The notes beneath the pieces are model-generated. The model saw only the letters and a list, made by a program, of their open reading frames with translations, did no database searches and had not been told where the DNA came from. The position numbers and the translations under genes were made by a program. Of a stretch of DNA of 53,477 nt, positions 33,976-41,963 are shown in pieces. The DNA is from VFJJ01 sp031362415 (GTDB taxonomy: Bacteria; Actinomycetota; Acidimicrobiia; IMCC26256; VFJJ01), in contig JANLSK010000049.1 in the NCBI GenBank assembly GCA_031362415.1, forward strand, positions 1-53,477, in the 5' to 3' direction. Position 1 is the first letter of the stretch, and the number at the start of each line of letters is the position of its first letter.

Positions 33976-35172
33976 GTCGGGGAAGGGGTGGTAGGTGTCG
34001 TGGCTGAGGGCGACCCAGCCGGTATCGGTGACGGCCACGATGTCCTCGGCCCGGTAGCCGGCATGACCGTGCTCCCAGATGACGGGTTCGAGCACCATGA
34101 CCATGCCTGGCGCCAGCACGATCGACTCGTCGTAGTCGGCGCCGAGATCGGTGCCGATCAGCGGAGCCTCGGCCGGGTCGGTCCCGGTTCCGTGCACCAG
34201 ATAGAAGTGCGGCAGCCACGGGCGCTTGGGTTCGCCCGCACAGGCTGCCCGTACCAGATCGCCGCCGGTCGCTCCGGGACGGACTTCCTCGAGCACCCGG
34301 CCGACGACGTCGCGCCAACGCTGGTACTGGGCCAGCTGGTGTGCATCGGGAACGCGATCGCGCCCGACGAGCCAGGTGCGGCCGTGATCGGACGAGTAAC
34401 CGTTCCAGTTACACCCGGTATCTGTCCAGATCACGTCGCCCTCTCGGAGGATGCGATCGGTGGTGGCCGTGGGGAACACGACATCGCCCGTTGCCGAGTA
34501 CGGCCCCGACGACACCCGGCTGGGCATCACCTGCCAGACCGGGTCGACGCAGTTCGCTCCAATGCCCAGTTCGTGGATGCGCCGGAGGAACGCTGCGGTG
34601 AGCTCGGTCTGACGTACGCCCGGGCGTACCAAGGGGCGTACGGCGTTCATGGCCTCGTCGTTGATGCGCTGGGCCTCGCGGATGCAGGCGAGCTCGTCGA
34701 AGGTCTTGCCCAGCTTGGCCGCGCCCATCACGCCGGAGGCGTCGCCGAGACTCAGCCCGGCCACCGCCAGCTCGGCGTGCAGGGGCATCGGGTACTCGTC
34801 GAAGGCCACCACGCCAGCGGGACGGCCGCCCAGCGCGTCGAAGATCGCCTCGACGAGGCCACCGCCGCCGAACTCGACGGGCAGCGGGCCATGGCAGTTC
34901 TCGGCGGGTAGCTCGGGCGGCAACGCCTCGGGAAAGGCGCTGAACACATGGGGCGCCCATCCATCGGCGGTGACGACGGCCACCGGACGTTGCAATGTGG
35001 CTCGACCGATCTCGGCCGCGGGAGCGTGGGCGCCGGTGGCGTAGCGGACGTTGCTCTCGCCGAGCAGCACCAGCACGTCGACGCCCTCCGCCTCCATGGC
35101 CGCGACGAGCTTGGCGTGACGTTCCCGACGCATCCGGGCCAGATCGGGCGTACCGTCGAACAGGGGCTGCAT
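33970..35172 (-). CDS. M24-family metallopeptidase (Xaa-Pro peptidase-like)
   Basis: A 400-residue M24 peptidase with intact dinuclear metal site: DTGCNWNGYSSDHGRTW (two Asp), LVHGTGTDP (His), MVMVLEPVIWEHG (Glu) and GYRAEDIVAV (Glu). The N-terminal creatinase-like domain contains VDVLVLLGESNVRYATGA. The ATG at 35172 follows GGAG by 10 nt and is 14 nt downstream of the amidohydrolase gene, so these form an operon. Substrate may be a dipeptide or a non-peptide amide, as in creatinase relatives. Confidence 0.9.
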   Translation of the reverse strand: MQPLFDGTPDLARMRRERHAKLVAAMEAEGVDVLVLLGESNVRYATGAHAPAAEIGRATLQRPVAVVTADGWAPHVFSAFPEALPPELPAENCHGPLPVEFGGGGLVEAIFDALGGRPAGVVAFDEYPMPLHAELAVAGLSLGDASGVMGAAKLGKTFDELACIREAQRINDEAMNAVRPLVRPGVRQTELTAAFLRRIHELGIGANCVDPVWQVMPSRVSSGPYSATGDVVFPTATTDRILREGDVIWTDTGCNWNGYSSDHGRTWLVGRDRVPDAHQLAQYQRWRDVVGRVLEEVRPGATGGDLVRAACAGEPKRPWLPHFYLVHGTGTDPAEAPLIGTDLGADYDESIVLAPGMVMVLEPVIWEHGHAGYRAEDIVAVTDTGWVALSHDTYHPFPDD

Positions 35173-35186
35173 AGGAAGCGGCGCTC

Positions 35187-36386
35187 CTACTCCGCGAGCC
35201 CGTACGCGGCGACGGCGTTGCGCCAGCAGATGTTCTCGCGATCGTGCTGCGCCAAGGGTTCGAGGGCTTCGTGCAGCTCGGCCACGACGGTCGGGTGGTA
35301 CTCGGGGTGCGGGTAGTCGGAGGCCCAGAGGATGCGATCGGAACCCAGCCAGCCGGCACACGCGGCCAGGTTCCACTCCTCGGCCTCGAAGCTCACGTAG
35401 CCCTGGCGCTTGAAGTACTCGCTCGGCAGCGAGTTGAGCCAACGCCGTTCGAGCGGGAAGGCCTTCACCTGTTCGTCCATTCGCTGCAGCTGCGTCGGCA
35501 CCCATCCACCGCCGGCTTCGAGGAGCAGGAAACGCAGAGCGGGGAAGCGTTCGCACACCCCGCCCATCAGCAGCCGGCCGAGGGTGACGTTCATGTCGAC
35601 GGCGTTGCCGATGGCCTGGCCCAGCCCCGAGCCGCCGTGGAGCTCGTCGACCTGCATGTTGGTGACCGAGGTGTTGGGCGAGTTGGCGACGAGGCCGTAC
35701 TTCAAGCAGGCGCCCGGCGTGTCGATGTGCACCCCGTTGTGGAAGGCGACGGGCACGTCGAGATCGCACGCGGCTGCCCAGAAGCGGTCGTAGGCCCGGT
35801 GCGAGAACGGCAGCTCCGTGTCGCCGTCGAAGAGGTAGGCCGACGGCCGCACGAACACGCCCCGGTGGCCCCGGTTCACGGCCCGTTCCAGCTCGGCGAC
35901 GGCGAGGTCGACGTCTTGCAGGGGGACGGCCGCCGTGGGGATGAGCCGGTGCGGATCGGCCGCGCAGTACTCGGAGATCCAGTCGTTGTACGCGGCTTGG
36001 CAGTCGCGCACGAACTCGGTGTTGCGCATGGCCTTGATGGGGTCGACCGGCCCGAAGAACAGGGCGAAGCTGGGGTACAGCACGACGCGGTCGATGCCGT
36101 CACGGTCCATGTCGGCCAGGCGGGCATGGGGATCCTCGCCGCCGGGGGTGCGGAGCTGCGCCATGAGATCACGCACCGCGGCCGGGGTGATCCCGGCCTT
36201 GGCGGCGATGGAGTCGGTGACCTCGCGGCCACCGCCGCGCAGCTCGCCGCCCAACCAGATGAACTCGTAGGGCTCCTCGGTGGTCTTGTGCGGGATCCAG
36301 TCGCCCCACTTCTTCCGGTCCATCCGGTCGGTCCACACCGGCCCGAACGGCTCGTAGACGTGGCCATCGGCGTCGAACACGGTCAT
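35187..36386 (-). CDS. Amidohydrolase_2-family TIM-barrel protein
   Basis: A 399-residue member of the amidohydrolase 2 (ACMSD-like) family of metal-dependent hydrolases and decarboxylases. It opens FDADGHVYEP (metal-ligand Asp/His), with VAFHNGVHIDTPG in the middle and WASDYPHPEYHP near the end (the catalytic Asp is in ASDYPH). GGGAGG close to the ATG gives a strong start. First gene of the minus-strand group that continues with the two M24 proteins and the AMIN-like lipoprotein. Substrate unknown. Confidence 0.9.
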   Translation of the reverse strand: MTVFDADGHVYEPFGPVWTDRMDRKKWGDWIPHKTTEEPYEFIWLGGELRGGGREVTDSIAAKAGITPAAVRDLMAQLRTPGGEDPHARLADMDRDGIDRVVLYPSFALFFGPVDPIKAMRNTEFVRDCQAAYNDWISEYCAADPHRLIPTAAVPLQDVDLAVAELERAVNRGHRGVFVRPSAYLFDGDTELPFSHRAYDRFWAAACDLDVPVAFHNGVHIDTPGACLKYGLVANSPNTSVTNMQVDELHGGSGLGQAIGNAVDMNVTLGRLLMGGVCERFPALRFLLLEAGGGWVPTQLQRMDEQVKAFPLERRWLNSLPSEYFKRQGYVSFEAEEWNLAACAGWLGSDRILWASDYPHPEYHPTVVAELHEALEPLAQHDRENICWRNAVAAYGLAE

Positions 36387-36404
36387 GGGCCCTCCCTCTC
36401 TAGT

Positions 36405-36482
36405 ACTCCTGCGCTGGGCGCGTTCCCGGGCGACCAGGAGTGAGTTGCACCGGCTCTACGCCGGACTACTCGCTCCTGCTCG
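36405..36482. promoter_or_regulatory. Alternative hairpins in a divergent promoter region
   Basis: CGACCAGGAGTGAGT (36431-36445) pairs with ACTCGCTCCTGCTCG (36468-36482) with one mismatch and one wobble around a 22-nt loop. The same CAGGAGT can instead pair with ACTCCTG at 36405-36411. Located between two divergent starts, so not an ordinary terminator. Confidence 0.5.
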
Positions 36483-36507
36483 GGATTCGATCACGTAGCC
36501 TGCCCCC

Positions 36508-36552
36508 ATGGGCACCGTCGTGCAACGCAAACCTGACACCGGTGTCACATGA
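36508..36552 (+). CDS. Possible 14-codon leader peptide upstream of the ChbG-type gene
   Basis: ATG 36508 opens a short frame reading MGTVVQRKPDTGVT and stopping at TGA 36550-36552, which overlaps the ATG of the downstream gene as ATGA. The CCCCC just before the ATG offers no ribosome site, so translation is unproven, but the exact overlap would allow translational coupling. Confidence 0.35.
   Translation: MGTVVQRKPDTGVT
36534..36547. promoter_or_regulatory. Perfect 14-bp palindrome TGACACCGGTGTCA
   Basis: A perfectly symmetric 14-mer two bases before the ATG of the ChbG-type gene. Symmetric sites of this size are typical of dimeric repressors; which one is unknown. Confidence 0.5.
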
Positions 36553-37394
36553 GCTTGCTGGCCGAGCGCTCGCTCGTCGAACGGTTGCGCCACCCGGCTG
36601 ACGCTCGGCTCCTGCTCATCACGGCCGACGACCTGGGCATGACCCACGCCGCCAACGTGGGCGTCTACGACGCGCTGCGGAACGGTTTGGCCACCAGTGC
36701 CGGCTTGATGGTGCCCGGCCCGTGGGCCCGCGACGCCGCGGCGGGCTACCGGGGCGAGGACGTTGGCGTGCACCTCACGTTCAACGCCGAGTTCGACACC
36801 TATCGCTGGGGCCCGCTCACCCGCTCCCCGTCTCTCGTCGACGGTGACGGCGGCTACCCCCGCACCATCACCGACCTCTGGGGCCACGCCGACCTGGAGG
36901 AAGTGCGCCGCGACGGACGGGTGCAGATCGAGCGGGCCATCTCGTGGGGCTTCGACCCGTCGCACCTCTCGTCGCACCTCTCGGCGCTGGTGCCCCGGGC
37001 CGAGTTCTTCGACGCCATGTTGGAGCTGGCGGTGGAGTTCCGCCTCCCGCTCCGGCTTCCCGGGGCCGAGGCCGAGCGCTCCATCGGATTCCCCTTGCGC
37101 CGCTTGGCCGCCGAGGAAGGCGTGGTGTTCCCCGACCATCTGGTGACGCCCCGAGGCGATTCCCGCCGGGCGTTGGAGCAGGCACTGTTCAACCTGGCCC
37201 CCGGGGTCACCGAGATCCGCATCCACCCGGCCGTGGCCTCCGAGGAGCTCCGGGCGGCGTGCCCCGACTGGGCCCGCCGGGTCGACGACCACGCCACCGC
37301 CCGCCACGACCGGTCGATCATCGACCTGGTCGAGCGGGCGGGAGCCGTGCTCATCGGTTGGAAACCCTTACGGGAGCTGATGCGCCAGGGTTGA
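36549..37394 (+). CDS. ChbG/YdjC-family carbohydrate deacetylase
   Basis: A 281-residue protein of the YdjC/ChbG family, which removes acetyl groups from N-acetylated saccharides such as chito-oligosaccharides. Metal and catalytic motifs are present: LLITADDLGMTH (Asp pair), DVGVHLTFNAE (His), PSHLSSHLSAL (His) and TEIRIHPAV. The ATG at 36549 is preceded by a palindrome rather than a ribosome site. A terminator-like hairpin follows at 37409. Confidence 0.88.
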   Translation: MSLLAERSLVERLRHPADARLLLITADDLGMTHAANVGVYDALRNGLATSAGLMVPGPWARDAAAGYRGEDVGVHLTFNAEFDTYRWGPLTRSPSLVDGDGGYPRTITDLWGHADLEEVRRDGRVQIERAISWGFDPSHLSSHLSALVPRAEFFDAMLELAVEFRLPLRLPGAEAERSIGFPLRRLAAEEGVVFPDHLVTPRGDSRRALEQALFNLAPGVTEIRIHPAVASEELRAACPDWARRVDDHATARHDRSIIDLVERAGAVLIGWKPLRELMRQG

Positions 37395-37408
37395 GCCCGA
37401 GGCCCGGC

Positions 37409-37449
37409 TGGGGCGGGACGCCACCCGTCAGGATGCGGCTCCCGCCCCA
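37409..37449 (+). terminator. GC-rich hairpin after the ChbG-type gene
   Basis: TGGGGCGGGA (37409-37418) and TCCCGCCCCA (37440-37449) are perfectly complementary around a 21-nt loop, 14 nt after the stop. Likely terminator for the deacetylase gene. Confidence 0.6.
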
Positions 37450-37491
37450 CATCTCGCGTTCGCGGTCTGCTGAGCGTTCACGACGTTCGCG

Positions 37492-38376
37492 ATGTTGCCG
37501 AAGTTCGGTTGCCCGTCGAGGCGGTTCTGGGCGATGGCCAGTCGAGCGCCGGCGATACCACAGGCCGCGAGCCCCAGGAACGACAACGGGACCGCATCCG
37601 CTGGCGGGGCAGCCCCGACGCCCGAGCCGTCCCCGACGGGGTCACCGGGGGTCGCGCTCAGCCGCGACAGCACGACCGCTGTCGACGACGGCCTGCCCGC
37701 GTCGATCGAGGACGAGCTCGTCGGACACGAGACCATTGTCGGAATGGTCGCTGGCACGAATGCCTACGTGGCCGTGTCCATCAAGGAGGGGATCGTCAGG
37801 GCCTACGTCTGCGACGGCGAGACGATCGGCTCCTGGACAACAGGCACCGTCGCCGGATCCGCCATCGAAGCGACAACGCCGCGGGCACAACGGTTGCCGC
37901 GACGCAGACGGCAGATTCGGTGACGGGCACGGTGAGCATCGCCGGTGCCACGCACGACTTCACGGCCACGAGGGCGAGCCATCCGGCCGACCTGTGGGAA
38001 GGCTATGGCACCTACGATCTCGCCAACCTCGACCCCGCGCACCCCACCCACTACGGGTGGATCGTTCTTCCAGATGGCACGCAGCGAGGCTCCAAGATCA
38101 AGAACACGACCGTCAGCAACGGCGGTACGGTCGAGCCCGACACCTTGACCGGAAGTGTGACGGCACAACAGCTGTCCCGGTTGTGCCACCTCCGACCGCG
38201 ACGGACGCAGCGATGGAGGCATGCGGGGCAAAAGCCACCTTTCCTACCAGGCCACCAAGGGTGCCCGTGCCGCGCCCGAGGACAGCACGGCGAGGAACTT
38301 CTCCATCGCCCTTTGGATCCACTTCTTCAAGGATTTCTACAACTCCGGCTGCCGAACCGTCTACGGAGATCTCTGA
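37492..38376 (+). pseudogene. Frameshifted secreted-protein remnant
   Basis: A coherent actinobacterial-type sequence is spread over three frames. Frame 1 gives VGMVAGTNAYVAVSIKEG and VRAYVCDGETIGSWTTGTV (to about 37870); another frame gives TADSVTGTVSIAGATHDF, WEGYGTYDLAN and HYGWIVLPDGTQRGSKI (about 37880-38150); a third contributes TAVPVVPPPTATDAAM; and the first frame resumes with FSIALWIHFFKDFYNSG, ending at TGA 38376. No intact signal peptide or start is visible. At least three indels are needed, so this is a decayed gene or an error-rich stretch. A minus-strand frame at 37428-37757 is also open but less convincing. Confidence 0.6.
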
Positions 38377-38457
38377 ACCTCAACCGCGCCCGTCGGGCCT
38401 AGGTCTCGGTTGAAATGGCGGGGCCGTCGAGTCGCTGTGCGGGTGCGACGACGCCCC

Positions 38458-38862
38458 TCATTCCACCAGCTCGCGGAGCACGGCTCGGCGGGCGGGGTGG
38501 TCGAACCACTCGAGGAGTTCCAGGAGGAGGCCCTGATCGCCTGTGGTCTTGAGCTTGCCTTGCATGAACGCCACCGTGGCCGCCGTCTCGCCGGAGAACA
38601 CCGCCGAGGCGAGCGGCCACGGTGCGTTCAGCGTCACGGGCAGGTCGGGCGCCGGGGTACCGAGCTCGATATCGGCCAGCTGGCCCTCACGAACCACCAG
38701 GGTCGCGGCGACATCGCCCGACGTGCCGCTGCCCGAGGAACCTGCCCCGCCCGACACCAACAGCCCGACCCGCAGCGACGGACGGGCACCCGATCCACCG
38801 ACTTCCGTTGCGGCCAGAGCCAGGCGCCAGGCCTCGAACCAGCCCGGGCCCAACAGTGACAT
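38458..38862 (-). CDS. SCP2-like sterol-carrier domain protein
   Basis: A 134-residue protein resembling short actinobacterial SCP2-domain proteins, which bind lipids or sterol-like compounds. MSLLGPGWFEAWRLAL at the start, then a beta-rich part and helix VFSGETAATVAFMQGKLKTTG, LLLELLEWFDHP are typical of the fold. The ATG at 38862 is chosen because it lies five bases after the mca stop; a longer N-terminus would overlap that gene. Co-transcription with mca is likely. Confidence 0.68.
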   Translation of the reverse strand: MSLLGPGWFEAWRLALAATEVGGSGARPSLRVGLLVSGGAGSSGSGTSGDVAATLVVREGQLADIELGTPAPDLPVTLNAPWPLASAVFSGETAATVAFMQGKLKTTGDQGLLLELLEWFDHPARRAVLRELVE

Positions 38863-38867
38863 CCCCG

Positions 38868-39830
38868 TCACCGACCCGACCCCGAGCCCCTCAGGCCCCG
38901 ACCCAGGCCCCGGCCCGAACCCGACCGACCCACAGGCGAGCGCAGGCCGGCGAACAGGTCGGTCTCCCACTCACCCTCGGCCACGCCGGTCTCGACGAGC
39001 GAACGGGCGAGCATGAACTCCTCCCAGGGGAACAGCTCCTTGGTGACCTCGTCGGGCATCCGCATCCAGAACCCGCTGGGATCAACCTGCGTACGGTGCG
39101 CCAGCAGTGAGAGGCGGCGAGCTTCGAGATGCTCACCCACGTCGATGCGCGTGGTGAGCGTTGCTTCCTCGTAGCTGTCGATGTTGTCCATCCACCGGTC
39201 GTAGGGGTTGTCGCCCTCACGCTCCGAGAACCACTTGTGTAATACAAGTATCCGGGCCTTGGACCAGAAACCCATGTAGTAGAGCTTCACCGGCTGGAAC
39301 GGCTCGCCCGCTTCGGGGAACTGGTCGGGATCACCCGCCGCCTCGAAAGCCCGCACCGAGACATCGTGGACCCGGATGTGATCGGGGTGCGGGTAGCGCG
39401 AGTGATCGTCGCCGTAGGCCATGACCACCTGGGGGCGCTCGGCGCGGATGATGCGTACGAGCCGGCCGGTGGCCTCGTCGAGGTCGGCGTTCCAGAAGTT
39501 GTCGGGCCGGTGGTTGACCTCGGTGTCGGGCATGCCGGAATCGTGGTAGCCGAGAAGGTGCAGCGCCCCGTAGGCCAACGCCCGACACGATTCCTGGAGC
39601 TCGCGCATCCGCAGAGCAGCCAGATCGGCCCGGTTCTCGGGAGTGTCGAGCTCCTTGGTGAGGATGTCGCCAGCCTCGCCGCCGGTGCAGCACACCAACA
39701 CCGTGCGCACGCCTTCGGCCGCGTAGAACGCGGCCGTCCCCGAGCCCTTGGAGGCTTCGTCGTCGGGATGGGCGTGGACCTGGAGCAGGCACAGCTCGGA
39801 GCCCGTGGTCTCGTCGATGGGGGGCGGCAC
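38868..39830 (-). CDS. mca: Mycothiol S-conjugate amidase
   Basis: Mca-type zinc amidase of 320 residues (PIG-L/LmbE family) that cleaves mycothiol S-conjugates to release mercapturic acids during detoxification. The zinc motif is HAHPDDEASKG (His21, Asp24), followed by TGGEAGDILTKELDTPENRADL, LGYHDSGMPDTEVN and the second zinc-site HSRYPHPDHIRVHD. KLYYMGFWSKARI and DPSGFWMRMPDE match Mca better than the deacetylase MshB. The last 25 residues are Gly/Ser/Arg repeats. The start is a GTG. This marks a mycothiol-producing actinomycete. Confidence 0.9.
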   Translation of the reverse strand: MPPPIDETTGSELCLLQVHAHPDDEASKGSGTAAFYAAEGVRTVLVCCTGGEAGDILTKELDTPENRADLAALRMRELQESCRALAYGALHLLGYHDSGMPDTEVNHRPDNFWNADLDEATGRLVRIIRAERPQVVMAYGDDHSRYPHPDHIRVHDVSVRAFEAAGDPDQFPEAGEPFQPVKLYYMGFWSKARILVLHKWFSEREGDNPYDRWMDNIDSYEEATLTTRIDVGEHLEARRLSLLAHRTQVDPSGFWMRMPDEVTKELFPWEEFMLARSLVETGVAEGEWETDLFAGLRSPVGRSGSGRGLGRGLRGSGSGR

Positions 39831-39968
39831 GGCTGTCGAGGGTAGTTGGTCGGCCGGACGGGACCCGTCCCGACCCGTCAGCGCTGTGCACGATCGGCCC
39901 TGCAGGGTTCGCTACCGTTGTCGGCTCTGACGAAGGGTCGGGACGGGGCGGGGCCCCGAGGGGGTGGT

Positions 39969-41843
39969 GTGGACCGCAGGGTTCGGTTGCTCGCGTTGGG
40001 TGCGGGCGCCGTCGCGGCCTTGTGGGCCTTGGGAATCATGGCCGAGCGCCTGATCTGGAGCGGCCAGGTGCTGCCCCGGATCGAGGTGCCTGGTTACCAG
40101 GTGGCCCGCCGCGACCTCGACGAGGTACGTGCTGAGCTGGCGGCCGACGTGGCCCGCCGCGAGACCGAGGCCATCATGTTCAGCGCCGGCGACGTGGTGC
40201 TCGTCCTCGACCCGACGGCGGTGGGTCTCGACATCGACGAGCCTGCTCTGGTCGACGGCGTGGCCGAGGCCGGCCGGAGCGGGAACCCGCTCGCCCAGGC
40301 GTTCGGCTTCGTCGCCCGTCGGTTTCGTCCCGATGTCATCGAGCCCACGGTCGTCTGGGACGACGCTCTCCTCCGGACCACGGTCGACGGCTGGGTGATC
40401 CAGGTGGCCGGCGGGTCCAGCGGTGGCGGCCTGCAGCTCCAGGGCACGACCGTCGTCGGCATCGACCCCCAGGTTGGCGATCGGCTCGACGCGGCCGCAG
40501 CCATCGATGCCGCCGCCGCGGCCCTGCGCAGCGGCATCGCTCCGAGCCAACCGCTCCCCGTTGCCGAGGCCACCGCGGTGCAGGACCCGGCGGCGATCGC
40601 GGCTGCCGTCGAGCAGGCCCGAATGCTGCTCGACGGCCCCGTGACCATCCTGGCACCGGGCGTCGTCTTTCCGCTCTTCCCCGAGGAGCTCGCGCCGACG
40701 TTGGTGGTGACGCCACGCGGGACCGGGCTCGCAGTCGTCGTCGACCCGACGCGCCTGCAGGCCGTCCTCGGCAACGACCTCAGCGCGCTCGAAGCCCTGC
40801 CCCGCAACGCCAGCATCGACCTCAGCTCCGGACAGGCCCTGGTGGTGCCGTCGCAACCGGGACGACGCCTCGATGTGGTGGCCCTGGCGGCGGCGCTGAG
40901 CTCGGGCGCCACGGAGGTGACCGCGACGTTCTCGGACGTCCCTGCTGAGACCACCACCGACGAGCTCGCCGCACTGGGGATCAAGGAGGAGATCGCCCGA
41001 TTCACCACGTCCCATCCGGCCGGCGAGCCCCGGGTCACCAACATCCACCGGATGTGCGATCTCGTGCAGGACACCGTCGTCATGTCGGGCGACACGTTCT
41101 CGTTGAACACCGTGGCCGGGCAGCGCACCGAAGCTCGCGGCTTCGTCGCCGCCCCGGCCATCGACGCCGGCGAGTTCGTCGAGGAGGTCGGCGGTGGCGT
41201 CAGCCAGTTCTCGACCACGCTCTTCAACGCGGTGCTCAAGGGCGGCTACGACCTGCGCGAGCACCAACCCCACTCATACTGGCTCTCGCGCTACCCCAAG
41301 GGTCTCGAGGCCACCCTGTCGTGGCCCCATCCCGACCTGGTGTGGGTCAACGACTTCGAGACCCCGGTGCTCGTGCACTGCGCCTACGACGCCACCAGCA
41401 TCACCGTGGTGCTCTTGGGCGACAAGGAGGGCCGGCAGGTCACCGTCGCCGGGCCGGAGATCTCCAACGAGGTCCCGGCGATCGACCGGATCACGGTCGA
41501 CACGACGCTGCGGCCTGACGAGATCGAGATCGTCGAGGAGCGTGAGTACGACGGCTTCGATGCCCGCTGGGTCCGCACCGTCGCACGCCCGGGACGGGAG
41601 CCGCACGCCGACGTCTTCGAGACGAGCTATCGGATGCTGGGCCGCAAGGTGATCGCCGGAGCGACGACAACGACCACCACCGCGAGCTCCACGACCACCA
41701 CGACGGCGGGGGCCGGCACCACCACCACCACTGCCGCGGTGACGACGACCGCGCCGGCCACGACGACGAGCACCTCGGCTCCGACCTCGACCTCGACGAG
41801 TGCTCCCGCCGAGACCACCACGCTCACCTCAGCGCCGGCCTGA
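39969..41843 (+). CDS. VanW-family cell-envelope protein
   Basis: A 624-residue exported or membrane-anchored protein. One hydrophobic segment at about 5-25 is followed by peptidoglycan-binding-4-like modules (two copies with LDPTAVGLDID and VTPRGTGLAVVVDPTRL) and the VanW domain (GDTFSLNTVAGQRTEARGF, VEEVGGGVSQFSTTLFNAVL, HSYWLSRYPKGLEATLSWP). The last about 60 residues are Thr/Ala/Ser-rich, a likely disordered or glycosylated tail. The GTG at 39969 follows GAGGGG. VanW proteins probably act at the cell wall; biochemical function is unclear. Confidence 0.9.
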   Translation: MDRRVRLLALGAGAVAALWALGIMAERLIWSGQVLPRIEVPGYQVARRDLDEVRAELAADVARRETEAIMFSAGDVVLVLDPTAVGLDIDEPALVDGVAEAGRSGNPLAQAFGFVARRFRPDVIEPTVVWDDALLRTTVDGWVIQVAGGSSGGGLQLQGTTVVGIDPQVGDRLDAAAAIDAAAAALRSGIAPSQPLPVAEATAVQDPAAIAAAVEQARMLLDGPVTILAPGVVFPLFPEELAPTLVVTPRGTGLAVVVDPTRLQAVLGNDLSALEALPRNASIDLSSGQALVVPSQPGRRLDVVALAAALSSGATEVTATFSDVPAETTTDELAALGIKEEIARFTTSHPAGEPRVTNIHRMCDLVQDTVVMSGDTFSLNTVAGQRTEARGFVAAPAIDAGEFVEEVGGGVSQFSTTLFNAVLKGGYDLREHQPHSYWLSRYPKGLEATLSWPHPDLVWVNDFETPVLVHCAYDATSITVVLLGDKEGRQVTVAGPEISNEVPAIDRITVDTTLRPDEIEIVEEREYDGFDARWVRTVARPGREPHADVFETSYRMLGRKVIAGATTTTTTASSTTTTTAGAGTTTTTAAVTTTAPATTTSTSAPTSTSTSAPAETTTLTSAPA

Positions 41844-41870
41844 GCGGGGCCGGCCTGAGCGGGGCCGGCC
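41835..41870. repeat. 15-bp tandem repeat over the VanW stop codon
   Basis: CCGGCCTGAGCGGGG is present twice and followed by a partial third unit. The TGA of the VanW gene (41841-41843) is in the first copy and is duplicated in the second. Confidence 0.9.
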
Positions 41871-41933
41871 AGTCGCTCGTCCCCGAGTCCCGTGCGCGCA
41901 CGGATGCCGGCACACCGCTGAGGCCGCACCCTG

Positions 41934-41953
41934 GGATCACCAGTCCGTGATCC
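41934..41953. promoter_or_regulatory. Small hairpin before the phosphoesterase remnant
   Basis: GGATCAC and GTGATCC are perfect arms with a six-base loop, just upstream of GAGGAG and the GTG start at 41964. It may regulate translation or mark the end of the VanW transcript. Confidence 0.4.
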
Positions 41954-41963
41954 GAGGAGCCCG

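Noticed and set aside
37428..37757. Minus-strand 109-codon frame ending near the hairpin at 37409
   Set aside because: GC3 is high and the end looks protein-like, but the opposite strand carries recognisable blocks, and the stop is inside the hairpin. Kept only as an alternative.
41640..41840. ACC/ACG repeats as a non-coding repeat array
   Set aside because: They encode the Thr-rich tail of the VanW protein in frame, so they are coding low complexity.
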